Below are positions 25,317 to 34,419 of a DNA stretch of 64,000 nt, piece by piece. Source of the stretch: UBA1930 sp943368475 (lineage in GTDB: Bacteria; Bacteroidota; Bacteroidia; Chitinophagales; Chitinophagaceae); assembly GCA_943368475.1 (NCBI GenBank), contig CALRLF020000013.1, positions 8,407 to 72,406 on the forward strand, read 5' to 3'. The notes under the pieces are model-generated. The model saw only the letters and a program-made list of their open reading frames with translations, was not told where the DNA came from and made no database searches. Made by a program: the position numbers and the translations under genes. How positions within the stretch are numbered: the first letter of the stretch is position 1; each line of letters opens with the position of its first letter.

Positions 25317-26288
25317 CTACTTCACAGGCTTTACTCCTTCGCTGGTCATTACAATTCTTTTAATGGTTCCATCTTTGTTATAGAACAATTCATCTATACA
25401 AACCGAACGATGAAAGCTTGCATGATCGGCTGTTAATGCACCATTGTGATACACAAAATAATGCTTGCCCTTAAAAGTTACAATGGCTTGATGATTGGTA
25501 TTGCTATTGCCTGCAATCTCATTCAAGATGCCTTTGTATTGCCATGGGCCATTGATGTTTTTGCTCATGGCATAGGCAATTTTTTCAGGGAATTGATAGG
25601 CATAAGATAAGTAATACCAACCTTTATACTTATGCACCCAGGGAGCTTCAGTAAAGTTGGGGAGATTGGAAACGGTTTGTATTGCTCCATCCATTTCAAT
25701 CATATTTTCTTTCAGCTTTACATAATGCAATGTGGTGTTGCCCCAAAATAAATAGGCTTGTCCGTCATCGTCTATAAAAACTGTAGGGTCAATATCATCC
25801 CAACTAATTTTTGATTCAGTAGTCATATCATTTGTTATCAAAGCCTTACCCAGTGCATCTTTAAAAGGCCCTTTTGGATTATCGGCTACTGCAACACCAA
25901 TGGCTTTGCCATGAATGGTGACATGACTAATGGCCACATACCAATAAAATTTTCCATTGCGTTCAATCACTTGACTTGCCCAGGCATCGTCTTTTGCCCA
26001 AGTAAAATCTTTTACATTCAAAGGAGATGGATGCTCTTTCCAATGAACCATATCGGTGGTACTAAAACACAACCAATCATGCATTTCGTAACGTGCCTGA
26101 TTTTTGGGTGCAACATCGTGACCAGTATATAAATAAAAAGTATCCTTGTGCACCATGGCAGCAGGATCAGCAGTGTATTTGTGTGTGATAATGGGATTGC
26201 CGTTACTTTTAAACGAGGTATCTTTTTGTTGTGCAAATGCTGCACCAATTGTAAGAATCTTTAGTAGGGTTAATACTGCTTTTTTCAT
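25317..26288 (-). CDS. GH43 family glycoside hydrolase (arabinosidase/galactosidase type)
   Basis: A 323-residue five-bladed propeller with a signal peptide (about 1-19). All three GH43 acids are in canonical context: Asp41 in YTADPAAM (base), Asp167 in WDDIDPTVFIDDDGQAYLFWG (pKa modulator) and Glu214 in FTEAPWVHK (general acid). GH43 enzymes remove arabinose, xylose or beta-1,3-galactose; in a rhamnogalacturonan locus, arabinan or galactan side chains are the likely targets. It has no additional carbohydrate-binding module. It lies 111 bases downstream of CE12 and upstream of GH28 on the same strand. Confidence 0.88.
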   Translation of the reverse strand: MKKAVLTLLKILTIGAAFAQQKDTSFKSNGNPIITHKYTADPAAMVHKDTFYLYTGHDVAPKNQARYEMHDWLCFSTTDMVHWKEHPSPLNVKDFTWAKDDAWASQVIERNGKFYWYVAISHVTIHGKAIGVAVADNPKGPFKDALGKALITNDMTTESKISWDDIDPTVFIDDDGQAYLFWGNTTLHYVKLKENMIEMDGAIQTVSNLPNFTEAPWVHKYKGWYYLSYAYQFPEKIAYAMSKNINGPWQYKGILNEIAGNSNTNHQAIVTFKGKHYFVYHNGALTADHASFHRSVCIDELFYNKDGTIKRIVMTSEGVKPVK

Positions 26289-26295
26289 ATTGATT

Positions 26296-26333
26296 CCTTT
26301 GTGTTCTTTGCGAAACCCTTTGTGTACTTTGCG
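26296..26333. repeat. Short 21-bp-period direct repeat
   Basis: Two copies of CCTTTGTGTWCTTTGCG (26296-26312 and 26317-26333; 16 of 17 identical) lie between GH43 and CE12. No function is apparent. Confidence 0.6.
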
Positions 26334-26399
26334 GTTATTTTTTATCTTATAGAAACAGCGTTTAAGAGATTCACAGAGTTTTGATGAAGGTTGCTAAAC

Positions 26400-27737
26400 C
26401 TAATTACCATCGGGTTTTACAGCAGGCTGTAAAATACTTAATGGCCAATACCAATTTTCTAATTGATCGGGTTGTGCAGGATTAAAATTACCGATATCTT
26501 TTCTTAAATATTTAGCAAATGGCAGCTGCTGTTCTTTTATAGATTGCACCACACATCTTGCCAACTCATAAGCTCCATAAGTGCTAAAATGTGTATTGTC
26601 GGCTATGGCTTTATCTTGTCCAGGAAAACTATTTGCAGGATAATGTACAAATGCTTTTAATGAGGTTGTTGGTCCCCATGCTTCGTATAAAGTTTTACTC
26701 ATAGCATTTAAATCTATCAACAAAATATTTTCGTCTTTTGCCAGTTTACGCATTGCGTCAGGGTATTCTAACAATGTATTTAAAATTTTGCCGGCTGCAT
26801 CAAAATTTCTTCTGTGCATGGAGGTTACCAATACAGGTGTAATGGCATGTTTTTTTGCATCTGCAATCCATTCTTTTAATGTTGCAGTATAGGTTGTAAA
26901 AGGATCTAAATGATTGCCTCCAGGTTTTTGATCGTTATGAGCAAACTCAATAAACAAATAATCTCCCGGTTTAGCCATACTGAATATTTTGTCTACTCTT
27001 CTTGCTCCTTTAAAACCTTTTAAGGTTTCACCACTTTCGGCATAGTTGGCAACACAAATATTTTTTGCCTCAAAAAATGATGGAAACATTTGTCCCCATG
27101 CAGCCCAGGGCTCTCTATCTTGATCTACAACAGTTGAATTACCAGCAAGAAAAATAGTGGCAGCTTTTTTGTTAGGTGTAATTTCTACTGCACAAACTTT
27201 GGCTGCTGTGTCATTAAATTCAAGTGTTAAAAGATTGTCCCAATGCCTGTATTCGTATTCTCTTTGTTTCAGTTTTACTTTATACAAAACCTTACCTGCA
27301 GCATCTCGTATTAAACTATCTTTCACATGCACGGTAAAAGTTTTAGTAAGTACTTCACCCTTTTTTGTTTGTACATTTTGTAAAAACAATCTTCTGCATT
27401 CGGCTCGTACTGTTGTGGCCGACTCACCTGCGATATCACCCAACGTAACTTTTACATCATAATTTCCTTCGGGTAATTGTACAGAAAAAAAGAAAGGTTT
27501 AGTAGAGGTGATAAAATCATTGGTTACTGGATTTTTACCCTTTCTGGCAACGGCTTTTACCGTATCGGTTTTACTAAAACCAAAGCCTGTTGTATAATTA
27601 AAAATAGTTTGTGGTGTTACTTTGGTAAAACCTTTTGCAGTGGTTTTACCTTCTCCAAAATCGAATTGATAGTTTTGTGCCAAAAGGGCAATTGAACTAT
27701 TGGTAAAACAAATGAGGAGAATTATTTTTTGAAACAT
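26400..27737 (-). CDS. CE12 rhamnogalacturonan acetylesterase (SGNH hydrolase)
   Basis: The 445-residue secreted enzyme has a signal peptide (about 1-20), an N-terminal beta-sandwich (about 22-185, beginning YQFDFGEGKTTAKGF) and a C-terminal SGNH domain. The nucleophile is Ser201 in FLAGNSTVVDQ. Block II/III residues are in NYAESGETLKGF (231-242) and FIEFAHNDQ (262-270), and the Asp/His pair is in ADNTHFSTYGAYELA near the C terminus. CE12 enzymes remove acetyl groups from rhamnogalacturonan I and so open it to PL11 attack. The N-terminal beta-sandwich may bind carbohydrate. The locus regulatory box lies 60 bases upstream, making it the first gene of the CE12-GH43-(GH28) unit. Confidence 0.9.
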   Translation of the reverse strand: MFQKIILLICFTNSSIALLAQNYQFDFGEGKTTAKGFTKVTPQTIFNYTTGFGFSKTDTVKAVARKGKNPVTNDFITSTKPFFFSVQLPEGNYDVKVTLGDIAGESATTVRAECRRLFLQNVQTKKGEVLTKTFTVHVKDSLIRDAAGKVLYKVKLKQREYEYRHWDNLLTLEFNDTAAKVCAVEITPNKKAATIFLAGNSTVVDQDREPWAAWGQMFPSFFEAKNICVANYAESGETLKGFKGARRVDKIFSMAKPGDYLFIEFAHNDQKPGGNHLDPFTTYTATLKEWIADAKKHAITPVLVTSMHRRNFDAAGKILNTLLEYPDAMRKLAKDENILLIDLNAMSKTLYEAWGPTTSLKAFVHYPANSFPGQDKAIADNTHFSTYGAYELARCVVQSIKEQQLPFAKYLRKDIGNFNPAQPDQLENWYWPLSILQPAVKPDGN

Positions 27738-27796
27738 AATGAATGGTTAAATAGCTATCGTTAAGGTATGAAAGTAGTTTTGAAAAGATAGTTATT

Positions 27797-27813
27797 CATC
27801 CTGAGCTATCCTG
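27797..27813 (-). promoter_or_regulatory. Direct-repeat regulatory box upstream of CE12
   Basis: On the minus strand CAGGATA-gct-CAGGATG, heptamers 10 bases apart, 60 bases before the CE12 start. It directly abuts the terminator of the preceding operon. Confidence 0.7.
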
Positions 27814-27847
27814 AAAAAAAGAGCAATCATTTTTATTGATTGCTCTT
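27813..27847 (-). terminator. Terminator of the seven-gene FAS1-SusCD operon
   Basis: A perfect 10-bp stem (AGAGCAATCA / TGATTGCTCT, 27820-27829 and 27837-27846), followed on the minus strand by a run of seven T. It lies 31 bases after the last SusD stop. Confidence 0.88.
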
Positions 27848-27877
27848 TATGGGTTTAGGGGACTATGTCGAAAAAAA

Positions 27878-29671
27878 TTACATTTTAAAAGGTAGGTACC
27901 AGTTGCTTTGTGTCATTAGTTTTGCTCTAACAGCAGCTGCATTTGGGTTACCAGCTTTTACTAGTTTGTTGTACACTTTATCAGCTAAAAAAGCAGGATC
28001 ATTTCTTCTCAATGCTACACGAACCAATTCGCCCCAACGATGTCCTTCGAATGCCATTTCTAAAGCATTCTCGTCTATTAAGGAGTTTTCTATAGATAAT
28101 GTACTATCGGCTCCCGTAACACCAGTTGCAATAACTCTTGCATTACCTCTTACACCAGCATTTCTATACCAATCGGCTCTATATCTTGGCACTTCACCTT
28201 CTCTACCATCAAAATTGTAAGGAACTGATTCGTATAAGGTATTCATAATATTAGTTACATCTCTTCCTGAAACACCTGGTGTTGGATCGAAAGTTGTTTT
28301 AATACCATTGTTTAATAAGGCATAAGCAATTCTTCTTCTACCGTCTCTATTTGCAGCTTCTGCAAAATGCAAATGCACATTGGCTGAACGATTCAAAAAC
28401 CAGCGTCCATCTTTTTTTAATGGATTTACAGGCAAGAAAGAAGTTGCATCTAAATAGTTGTATAAATATTTAACAACAACTGGTTGTCCGTTAAATGTTC
28501 TCCATGAAAAATTACCACGGGCATCGAAAGGAAATCCATTTGCCTGTGTTTGCGTATTCCAGTTGCTAATTGCAGCATCTGAAGGCTTTAATAAGTAACT
28601 GCCGCCACGGTTAGAAAATAAATTAATAAAAGGATTTTCAGGTGCAAAGTTGCTATTGAAAGGTAAACTCCAAACCCACTGTTGCAACCACAAATTGTCT
28701 TGAGATCTGGCAAACATTGAACGCCAGCCCTGATTATTGTTATCAATTAAAGAATAAATATCGGCTTCTCTAAAACGAATATACCCTACACACAAATCAT
28801 TATTACCAGCAACTTCAGCATAAGGCTGTCTGAAAGCCTGAAAAAATTGATCGCCATTGGTGTACAAACCATTTGGAGAATCTAAATCGTAGCCTTCATG
28901 CTCCATTAACTTTCTATAATAAACTGCAGCCTGATTATAGTTGCCTCTCCATAAATTCAAATCACCCAATAAAGTAAACTTATCAATAAAAAAACGTTTG
29001 GTATTGTAACCATCATAGTTGGTAATTAAACCAGTATTAATAGTAGCACCAGTTGGATAAGGTCTGGCAAATGGCAATGTATTGGAAAAAGAAATCAAAG
29101 AATCTAATAACTGATTAAAAGTTAATACAGGAAATTTAGATGGATCTTTAACTGCATCAATTGTTTCTAAAGGATCCGTAACATAAGGTACATTTCCCCA
29201 ATGAATTCCCAATTGTAAATACAACCAGCAACGCAATGCACCAACATCGGAATAACGTTGTTGATATTCGGATTCATTGAACTTTTTATCCTTCAACATA
29301 ATGTCGAAGTTTTTAAGAATATCGTTACAGTTATTAATGACTGCATAAAAAGGACGAGGATCGGCGTAAGGATTTGTTGCTTTTACATTGTGTTCATTCA
29401 AATCTCTTAAATCGGCATCTGCATTTTGGGTTACGTCGAGTAAATCGGCTCTTAACTCATTTAATACCACATACTGTTTTGCAAGCCCCATGAACTTACC
29501 ATATAAACCAACAATAGCTGCATCGGCATCGAACACATTTCTATACACCTGAGTTGTACTTAAAGCATTTTCAGGTGTTTTATCGAGTACTTTGTTACAA
29601 GACAACATCATAGCACCAGCCACAATAGATGTAAGCAACAAACCTGTTTTTTTAAATTGTATATATTTCAT
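27878..29671 (-). CDS. SusD/RagB-family glycan-binding outer-membrane lipoprotein
   Basis: The 597-residue lipoprotein (lipobox LSC, Cys25) has the SusD helical-TPR layout. It starts with KVLDKTPENALSTTQVYRNVFDADAAIVGLYG and ends with ENALEMAFEGHRWGELVRVALRRNDPAFL, the typical C-terminal SusD segment. It would form the lid of the SusC transporter encoded 32 bases upstream and bind oligosaccharides at the cell surface. Probable ligands are rhamnogalacturonan fragments, inferred from neighbouring enzymes and shared regulation. It is the last gene of the operon starting at 43222. Confidence 0.92.
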   Translation of the reverse strand: MKYIQFKKTGLLLTSIVAGAMMLSCNKVLDKTPENALSTTQVYRNVFDADAAIVGLYGKFMGLAKQYVVLNELRADLLDVTQNADADLRDLNEHNVKATNPYADPRPFYAVINNCNDILKNFDIMLKDKKFNESEYQQRYSDVGALRCWLYLQLGIHWGNVPYVTDPLETIDAVKDPSKFPVLTFNQLLDSLISFSNTLPFARPYPTGATINTGLITNYDGYNTKRFFIDKFTLLGDLNLWRGNYNQAAVYYRKLMEHEGYDLDSPNGLYTNGDQFFQAFRQPYAEVAGNNDLCVGYIRFREADIYSLIDNNNQGWRSMFARSQDNLWLQQWVWSLPFNSNFAPENPFINLFSNRGGSYLLKPSDAAISNWNTQTQANGFPFDARGNFSWRTFNGQPVVVKYLYNYLDATSFLPVNPLKKDGRWFLNRSANVHLHFAEAANRDGRRRIAYALLNNGIKTTFDPTPGVSGRDVTNIMNTLYESVPYNFDGREGEVPRYRADWYRNAGVRGNARVIATGVTGADSTLSIENSLIDENALEMAFEGHRWGELVRVALRRNDPAFLADKVYNKLVKAGNPNAAAVRAKLMTQSNWYLPFKM

Positions 29672-29703
29672 AAATCCAACAACTTTTTCTAATAATAATT
29701 TTT

Positions 29704-32700
29704 TTATAAACCCATTTTAATACCTAGAATAACCGATTTAAACTGAGGTTCTAAACCCAAATCAATTCCTTTAGCCAAAGCAGTTTCGGCTGGATAAAAC
29801 TCAGGATCATATCCTAAATATTTAGTAAAAGTAATTAGGTTATTTCCTGTAGCATAAATGGTTAAACTTTTAATAGCTTTTTTTCCTTTAACAGGTAATT
29901 CGTAACTAACAGATAATGTTTTTAAACGGAAGAAAGAACCATCTTCAATCCATCTGTCAGAGAAACTGCTGTTGCCCATTGGATCGCCCCAAGAAGCTCT
30001 TGGCATATTGGTAATTTGCCCTGGTGTTCTCCATCTGTTTACTACACTCTGTAATTGATTATTTGCGTTAGATTGAGACTCTAATGATGCCCTTACTCCA
30101 TTATACACTTGATTGCCTTGACTGAATGTGCAAACGGCTTCTATGGTTAATGCTTTATATACAATTCGATTGGTAAAACCACCAACAAAATCAGGCGTTG
30201 GATTACCAATTACTTGTCGGTCGTTTTCATCAATTACTTTATCGCCATTTACATCAACAAACTTTACATCTCCAGCTTTATATGGGGCATAAGATGCATC
30301 GTATTGTCTTTTGGTTAAACCAGCAGCAGTTGCCTCAGCATCGGTACTGTAAACACCGTTTGTTTTGTAACCATAAAATAAACCTGATGGAGAACCAACT
30401 TGTGAAATAATTGAAGCTCCTGCATAATCGTAAACAGATGAATTACCCGGTAATTGTGTAACTCTGTTGGTATATGCAGTAATCGTTACACCCATATCCC
30501 ATTTCAGTTGTTTTTTATTAATAATTCTTCCTGCAATACTGTAATCAATTCCCTTGGTTTTCATAGAACCACCATTGGTAATTGCATAAGTAAAACCAGT
30601 AGCAGCAGGTAATGCCTCATAACTAATCATGTTGGTTGTTTTGTTTTGATACACATCAATACTAACATTCAACCTTTCGTTAAAGAATGATGCATCTAAA
30701 CCTAAGTTCATTTTTGTATTACTCTCCCATTGTAAAGCAGGGTTTGAAATATTGCCTCTTACCAAACCTTGTACACCCAATAAGTTTTGTGATACATAAG
30801 ATTGTTGGGCTGTATAATTGCCAATATCATCGTTACCAGTTTTAGCAATCGAAGCCCTTAATTTTAGCACATTGACTTGCTTTACATTCTTCATAAATTT
30901 CTCAGAAGAAATTAACCAAGATGCACCAAATGAAGGCAATACAGCATATTTATTGTTGCCTATTGTTAACGCATTACTAATGCCTTTTCCAAAACGTGAA
31001 GAAGCATCGGCAGCAATATTGAATGCAAAGAAATATTTGTTTTGTAATGCATAATCAGCTCCAATATAAGTATTCATCCAAGCATACTTTCCAATATCTC
31101 CACCCACTTTTCTCAAAGTAGTAACACCCGTACCTACACTGATAAAATCGTCGGTTGCTGAGTTAAATCCATAAACAAAATCTTGTTCGCTGGTACTATT
31201 TAAAAAACGAACTCCAGCTCTTGCATTTAGTTTGTGAACTTGATTGAATGTTTTGGTAAAATCTAAATAGGTTTCATTGTACACTGCAAAAATTCTTTTT
31301 GTTTGACTAGCAGAACGATTGATGGCAACTGCATTTGTCAATGTATCGTTGGCTACACCTTTACCTGGAATAAAACTTTGCTCTCTTACTTTATCGGAGG
31401 TGATACCACCCAAAGTATAAATAGTGAAATCTTTGGTTAGCTTATACTTTAAATTGATAGAACCAAAGAATCTGTACACCTTACTATTCCCCAACATATT
31501 CTCTATTACAACAACAGGATTACTTACTCTAAAGGTATCTCTATCGGCTAAATTTGGGGAAACAATTCCATTTGCATCAATTGCATTTTTATTGAGTAAA
31601 GGAGACTTAATTAGTGCCAATAAAAGTGGGTTTGTTTTATATGCAAATCCTTGGCTCTTTAATCTTTGTTCGTAGTAAGAATAAGTTAAATTGGTAGATG
31701 CAGTTAAACGAGTACTCAAGTTTAAATCGGCATTAAAACGTACATTGTATTTTGTAGCATCTGTATTTTTGGTAACACTACCATTTTTCATGTAGCCCAT
31801 CGTTAAGGCATACTTGGCTATATTATCTCCACCAGTAACTTTAAGGAAATAATTACTGGTTACAGAGTTTTTAAGCACTTCATCTTGCCAGTTGGTGTTA
31901 TTGTGATAGTTGTAGTACAAAGGGTTCGACTTACTATCATCAAATGCAGGATGAGCCTGAATTTGCAAGTCCGTCATACCATTAGATTTAAAAACATCAG
32001 ACAAGTAGGTTCTATAGGCATCGGCTTCCATTACTGGCAATCCTTTTGGTCTGAAATTAATTCCTGTATAAGCAGAGAAATCTATTTTAGTTGCCAATTT
32101 AGTAGCATGATTGGTAGTAATTAAAATTACGCCATTGGCTGCTTTTGAACCATAGGTTGAAACACCATCTTTAATAACTGTAATATTCTCAATATCTCTA
32201 GGGTCAATATTTGCAAATGCATTGGTATAGTGGTTAGAAATAATAGACGTTCCATAATCATTGTAATCGAACAACATGCCATCTACAATTACCAATGGTT
32301 GGTTATTGGTATATAAAGAGTTGATGCCTCTTAGCATTAAATAAGCACCAGCATTGGGTGTACCTGAACGCATGTTTACAGCAAGACCAGCTACTTTACC
32401 TTGTAAAAAACCATCTGGAGTTTCAGTACTTCTGTTCCATGCACCATTTGTATTGATAGACGTAACTGCATTTACAGTTTGAGTTTGTGATTTTGTACCA
32501 AATGGCAATTGTGCATTATCATAAAGTGTTACAGCAGCATCTTCAAAAAGGAGAACAGTAACATTGTTGCTACCTTTTAAAGCCACTTGTTTCGATTGAA
32601 AACCTTCTGCATTTAAAAATAAAGTAGCATCATAAGAAGTAACTTTAATTTTAAATTTTCCATTATCATCAGTAAGCCCTGCAGAAAATTCAGGAATCGT

Positions 32701-32889
32701 GACCTTAACAGCAGCCAAAGGCTTACCAGTAGCAGCATCTTTTACAATACCTGTTGCAAAATATTCAGCTTTCGATTGTGTAGCTGTATTGGCGGCAGCA
32801 GGTTTTTTTTGAGCATAGGTTACAGAGGCTAAACAAACACTACTCCCAACAATCAATAATGCTTTTTGTATATTTCTTGATAATTTCAT
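29704..32889 (-). CDS. SusC/RagA-family TonB-dependent outer-membrane transporter
   Basis: A 1061-residue beta-barrel transporter with a signal peptide (about 1-26), a carboxypeptidase-regulatory-like N-terminal domain (FATGIVKDAATGKPLAAVKVTIPEF, about 45-110), a plug with ANIDPRDIENITVIKDGVSTYGSKAANGVILITT (about 225-260), and a 22-strand-type barrel ending in PQFKSVILGIKMGL. It imports glycan fragments across the outer membrane using TonB energy, with the SusD at 27878 as partner. The plug TonB-box region is less typical than in the other two SusC proteins of the window (TLYDNAQLPFGTKSQTQTVN instead of DEVVVVGYG). It is preceded by two FAS1 lipoprotein genes in the same operon. Confidence 0.92.
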   Translation of the reverse strand: MKLSRNIQKALLIVGSSVCLASVTYAQKKPAAANTATQSKAEYFATGIVKDAATGKPLAAVKVTIPEFSAGLTDDNGKFKIKVTSYDATLFLNAEGFQSKQVALKGSNNVTVLLFEDAAVTLYDNAQLPFGTKSQTQTVNAVTSINTNGAWNRSTETPDGFLQGKVAGLAVNMRSGTPNAGAYLMLRGINSLYTNNQPLVIVDGMLFDYNDYGTSIISNHYTNAFANIDPRDIENITVIKDGVSTYGSKAANGVILITTNHATKLATKIDFSAYTGINFRPKGLPVMEADAYRTYLSDVFKSNGMTDLQIQAHPAFDDSKSNPLYYNYHNNTNWQDEVLKNSVTSNYFLKVTGGDNIAKYALTMGYMKNGSVTKNTDATKYNVRFNADLNLSTRLTASTNLTYSYYEQRLKSQGFAYKTNPLLLALIKSPLLNKNAIDANGIVSPNLADRDTFRVSNPVVVIENMLGNSKVYRFFGSINLKYKLTKDFTIYTLGGITSDKVREQSFIPGKGVANDTLTNAVAINRSASQTKRIFAVYNETYLDFTKTFNQVHKLNARAGVRFLNSTSEQDFVYGFNSATDDFISVGTGVTTLRKVGGDIGKYAWMNTYIGADYALQNKYFFAFNIAADASSRFGKGISNALTIGNNKYAVLPSFGASWLISSEKFMKNVKQVNVLKLRASIAKTGNDDIGNYTAQQSYVSQNLLGVQGLVRGNISNPALQWESNTKMNLGLDASFFNERLNVSIDVYQNKTTNMISYEALPAATGFTYAITNGGSMKTKGIDYSIAGRIINKKQLKWDMGVTITAYTNRVTQLPGNSSVYDYAGASIISQVGSPSGLFYGYKTNGVYSTDAEATAAGLTKRQYDASYAPYKAGDVKFVDVNGDKVIDENDRQVIGNPTPDFVGGFTNRIVYKALTIEAVCTFSQGNQVYNGVRASLESQSNANNQLQSVVNRWRTPGQITNMPRASWGDPMGNSSFSDRWIEDGSFFRLKTLSVSYELPVKGKKAIKSLTIYATGNNLITFTKYLGYDPEFYPAETALAKGIDLGLEPQFKSVILGIKMGL

Positions 32890-32930
32890 GATATTCTAAA
32901 AATTAGTCTATTAATTCGAACTTAAGTCCA

Positions 32931-34373
32931 TTAAAAAGCAGGTACCAGTTTTATATAATCCAGCACAATAGAGTTATTTCCACCACTGGTAGAAGCTGTT
33001 GTTGGCCCCATTACATAGAGATTCACATTTCTGTAGTTGGTAATATTTAATTGTCCTAAAGCTACTTCGCTGTAATTTTTATAAGCTACTGTTACAAAAG
33101 GCAAATTCGTAGTCGCAGAGTTACTGCTATCAATTGCCAAACGTTGGTTCCATAATGGAGTTGTTTGCACATCGTTTACAGCTACCCAAAAAGCATTGTA
33201 TCTCATAGAAGGCACATTTCTTACTAAATACCTGATGAAGTAGTTTGCATAGTTATAATTCTGCATTAAAATATCATTGAAGTTTAATCCAGTTAAGGTA
33301 TTAAACCTTACTCTATATTGTGTATTACCAGATCTATCTGCAGCAAATGAAGTAGGCTGTTCTCCCTGAATAACCAATGGAGGGAATTTATAAGCAAGTG
33401 TAAAATCTACTTTACTCATAAGATGCACCCAACCATTGCTTGTTTTATAAGAGGCAATGATTGATGGTTTATTCACTGGAACCTTTACACCTGTTAACGA
33501 TACTAATGTATCAGGTAATTGAGCTTGTGTATAAGCACCTTTAAAAACCAAGTCTTTGGTTAACCAAAAAGAAGTTAGGTTATTGGTGCTATCTGGCGTA
33601 CCTGTTTTAAACCAAGGAGACAATTTGTTATATTCTGTTGTAAATGATGCATCATTCATTAGAATAAGGGTGTACTGATTTTTTTCATCACTTACATCTA
33701 ATACATCTTCTAAAAATTTATTCTTTTTAACTAATCCAGTTGCTGTATCATAAATTGGGTCTCCTTGTGCATTAACACCAGTTTGTGTTGCAATTGTTGG
33801 ATCAAAATAGTTATAATCCTGCGATAATAAATACGTTTTCATTAAAGGTACAGTACTGCTGTTTTTCATAAACTCCCAGCAGTTATCATAACGAGGTATA
33901 AACTTATCAATTACATGATATACTCCATTTGCAGCCAAAACATCGGGTGTTGTAATTGAGGCTGAATCGAATTTATTATTTCCAACAGTGTTATACTTAC
34001 CATTTAACATGGCAACACGTTGTTCAGCAATAGCAGAAAGATAAGTTTGATTAGAGATATGATTTGCTACAAACAATTTCAACTTAGCTGTATCTGCAAC
34101 AATAGTTGCGTCAAGACTAGCCAATGCAGTATTTGTTGGAGCCCAAACCGTATAAATTTTAGAGCCAGCAATTACTTTATCATAACCAGTTTTTACCAAA
34201 TACTCAGCAAACTTCGACAAGTTTGTATTCTTACTGATATTATCATATACATTATTGGCTACAGATGCATCGGTAATTGCATTGTGATCGTCCCACTTTT
34301 TATTACAGGTAGCTGCAATCAGGGCTAAGCCCAATATTGCTGTAATAAATTTTAATCTTTTAGGTATTAACAT
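32931..34373 (-). CDS. FAS1 (fasciclin) domain lipoprotein
   Basis: A 480-residue protein with a lipoprotein signal (IAATCNKK, Cys23). An N-terminal FAS1 domain (about 40-165) includes NTNLSKFAEYLVKTGYDKVIAGSKIYTVWAPTNTALASL and the closing ANGVYHVIDKFIPR; a second, more divergent FAS1-like part follows (about 165-320), then a beta-rich C-terminal region. FAS1 domains mediate adhesion and binding to polysaccharide or protein. Its place between SusC/SusD pairs suggests a surface glycan-binding protein role, which is inference. Spacing to the upstream FAS1 gene is 46 bases and to the downstream SusC 41 bases. Confidence 0.85.
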   Translation of the reverse strand: MLIPKRLKFITAILGLALIAATCNKKWDDHNAITDASVANNVYDNISKNTNLSKFAEYLVKTGYDKVIAGSKIYTVWAPTNTALASLDATIVADTAKLKLFVANHISNQTYLSAIAEQRVAMLNGKYNTVGNNKFDSASITTPDVLAANGVYHVIDKFIPRYDNCWEFMKNSSTVPLMKTYLLSQDYNYFDPTIATQTGVNAQGDPIYDTATGLVKKNKFLEDVLDVSDEKNQYTLILMNDASFTTEYNKLSPWFKTGTPDSTNNLTSFWLTKDLVFKGAYTQAQLPDTLVSLTGVKVPVNKPSIIASYKTSNGWVHLMSKVDFTLAYKFPPLVIQGEQPTSFAADRSGNTQYRVRFNTLTGLNFNDILMQNYNYANYFIRYLVRNVPSMRYNAFWVAVNDVQTTPLWNQRLAIDSSNSATTNLPFVTVAYKNYSEVALGQLNITNYRNVNLYVMGPTTASTSGGNNSIVLDYIKLVPAF

Positions 34374-34419
34374 CTTATTTCTTTTTCAGTCGTTTCTCAG
34401 ATAAATATTCTAATCTTAA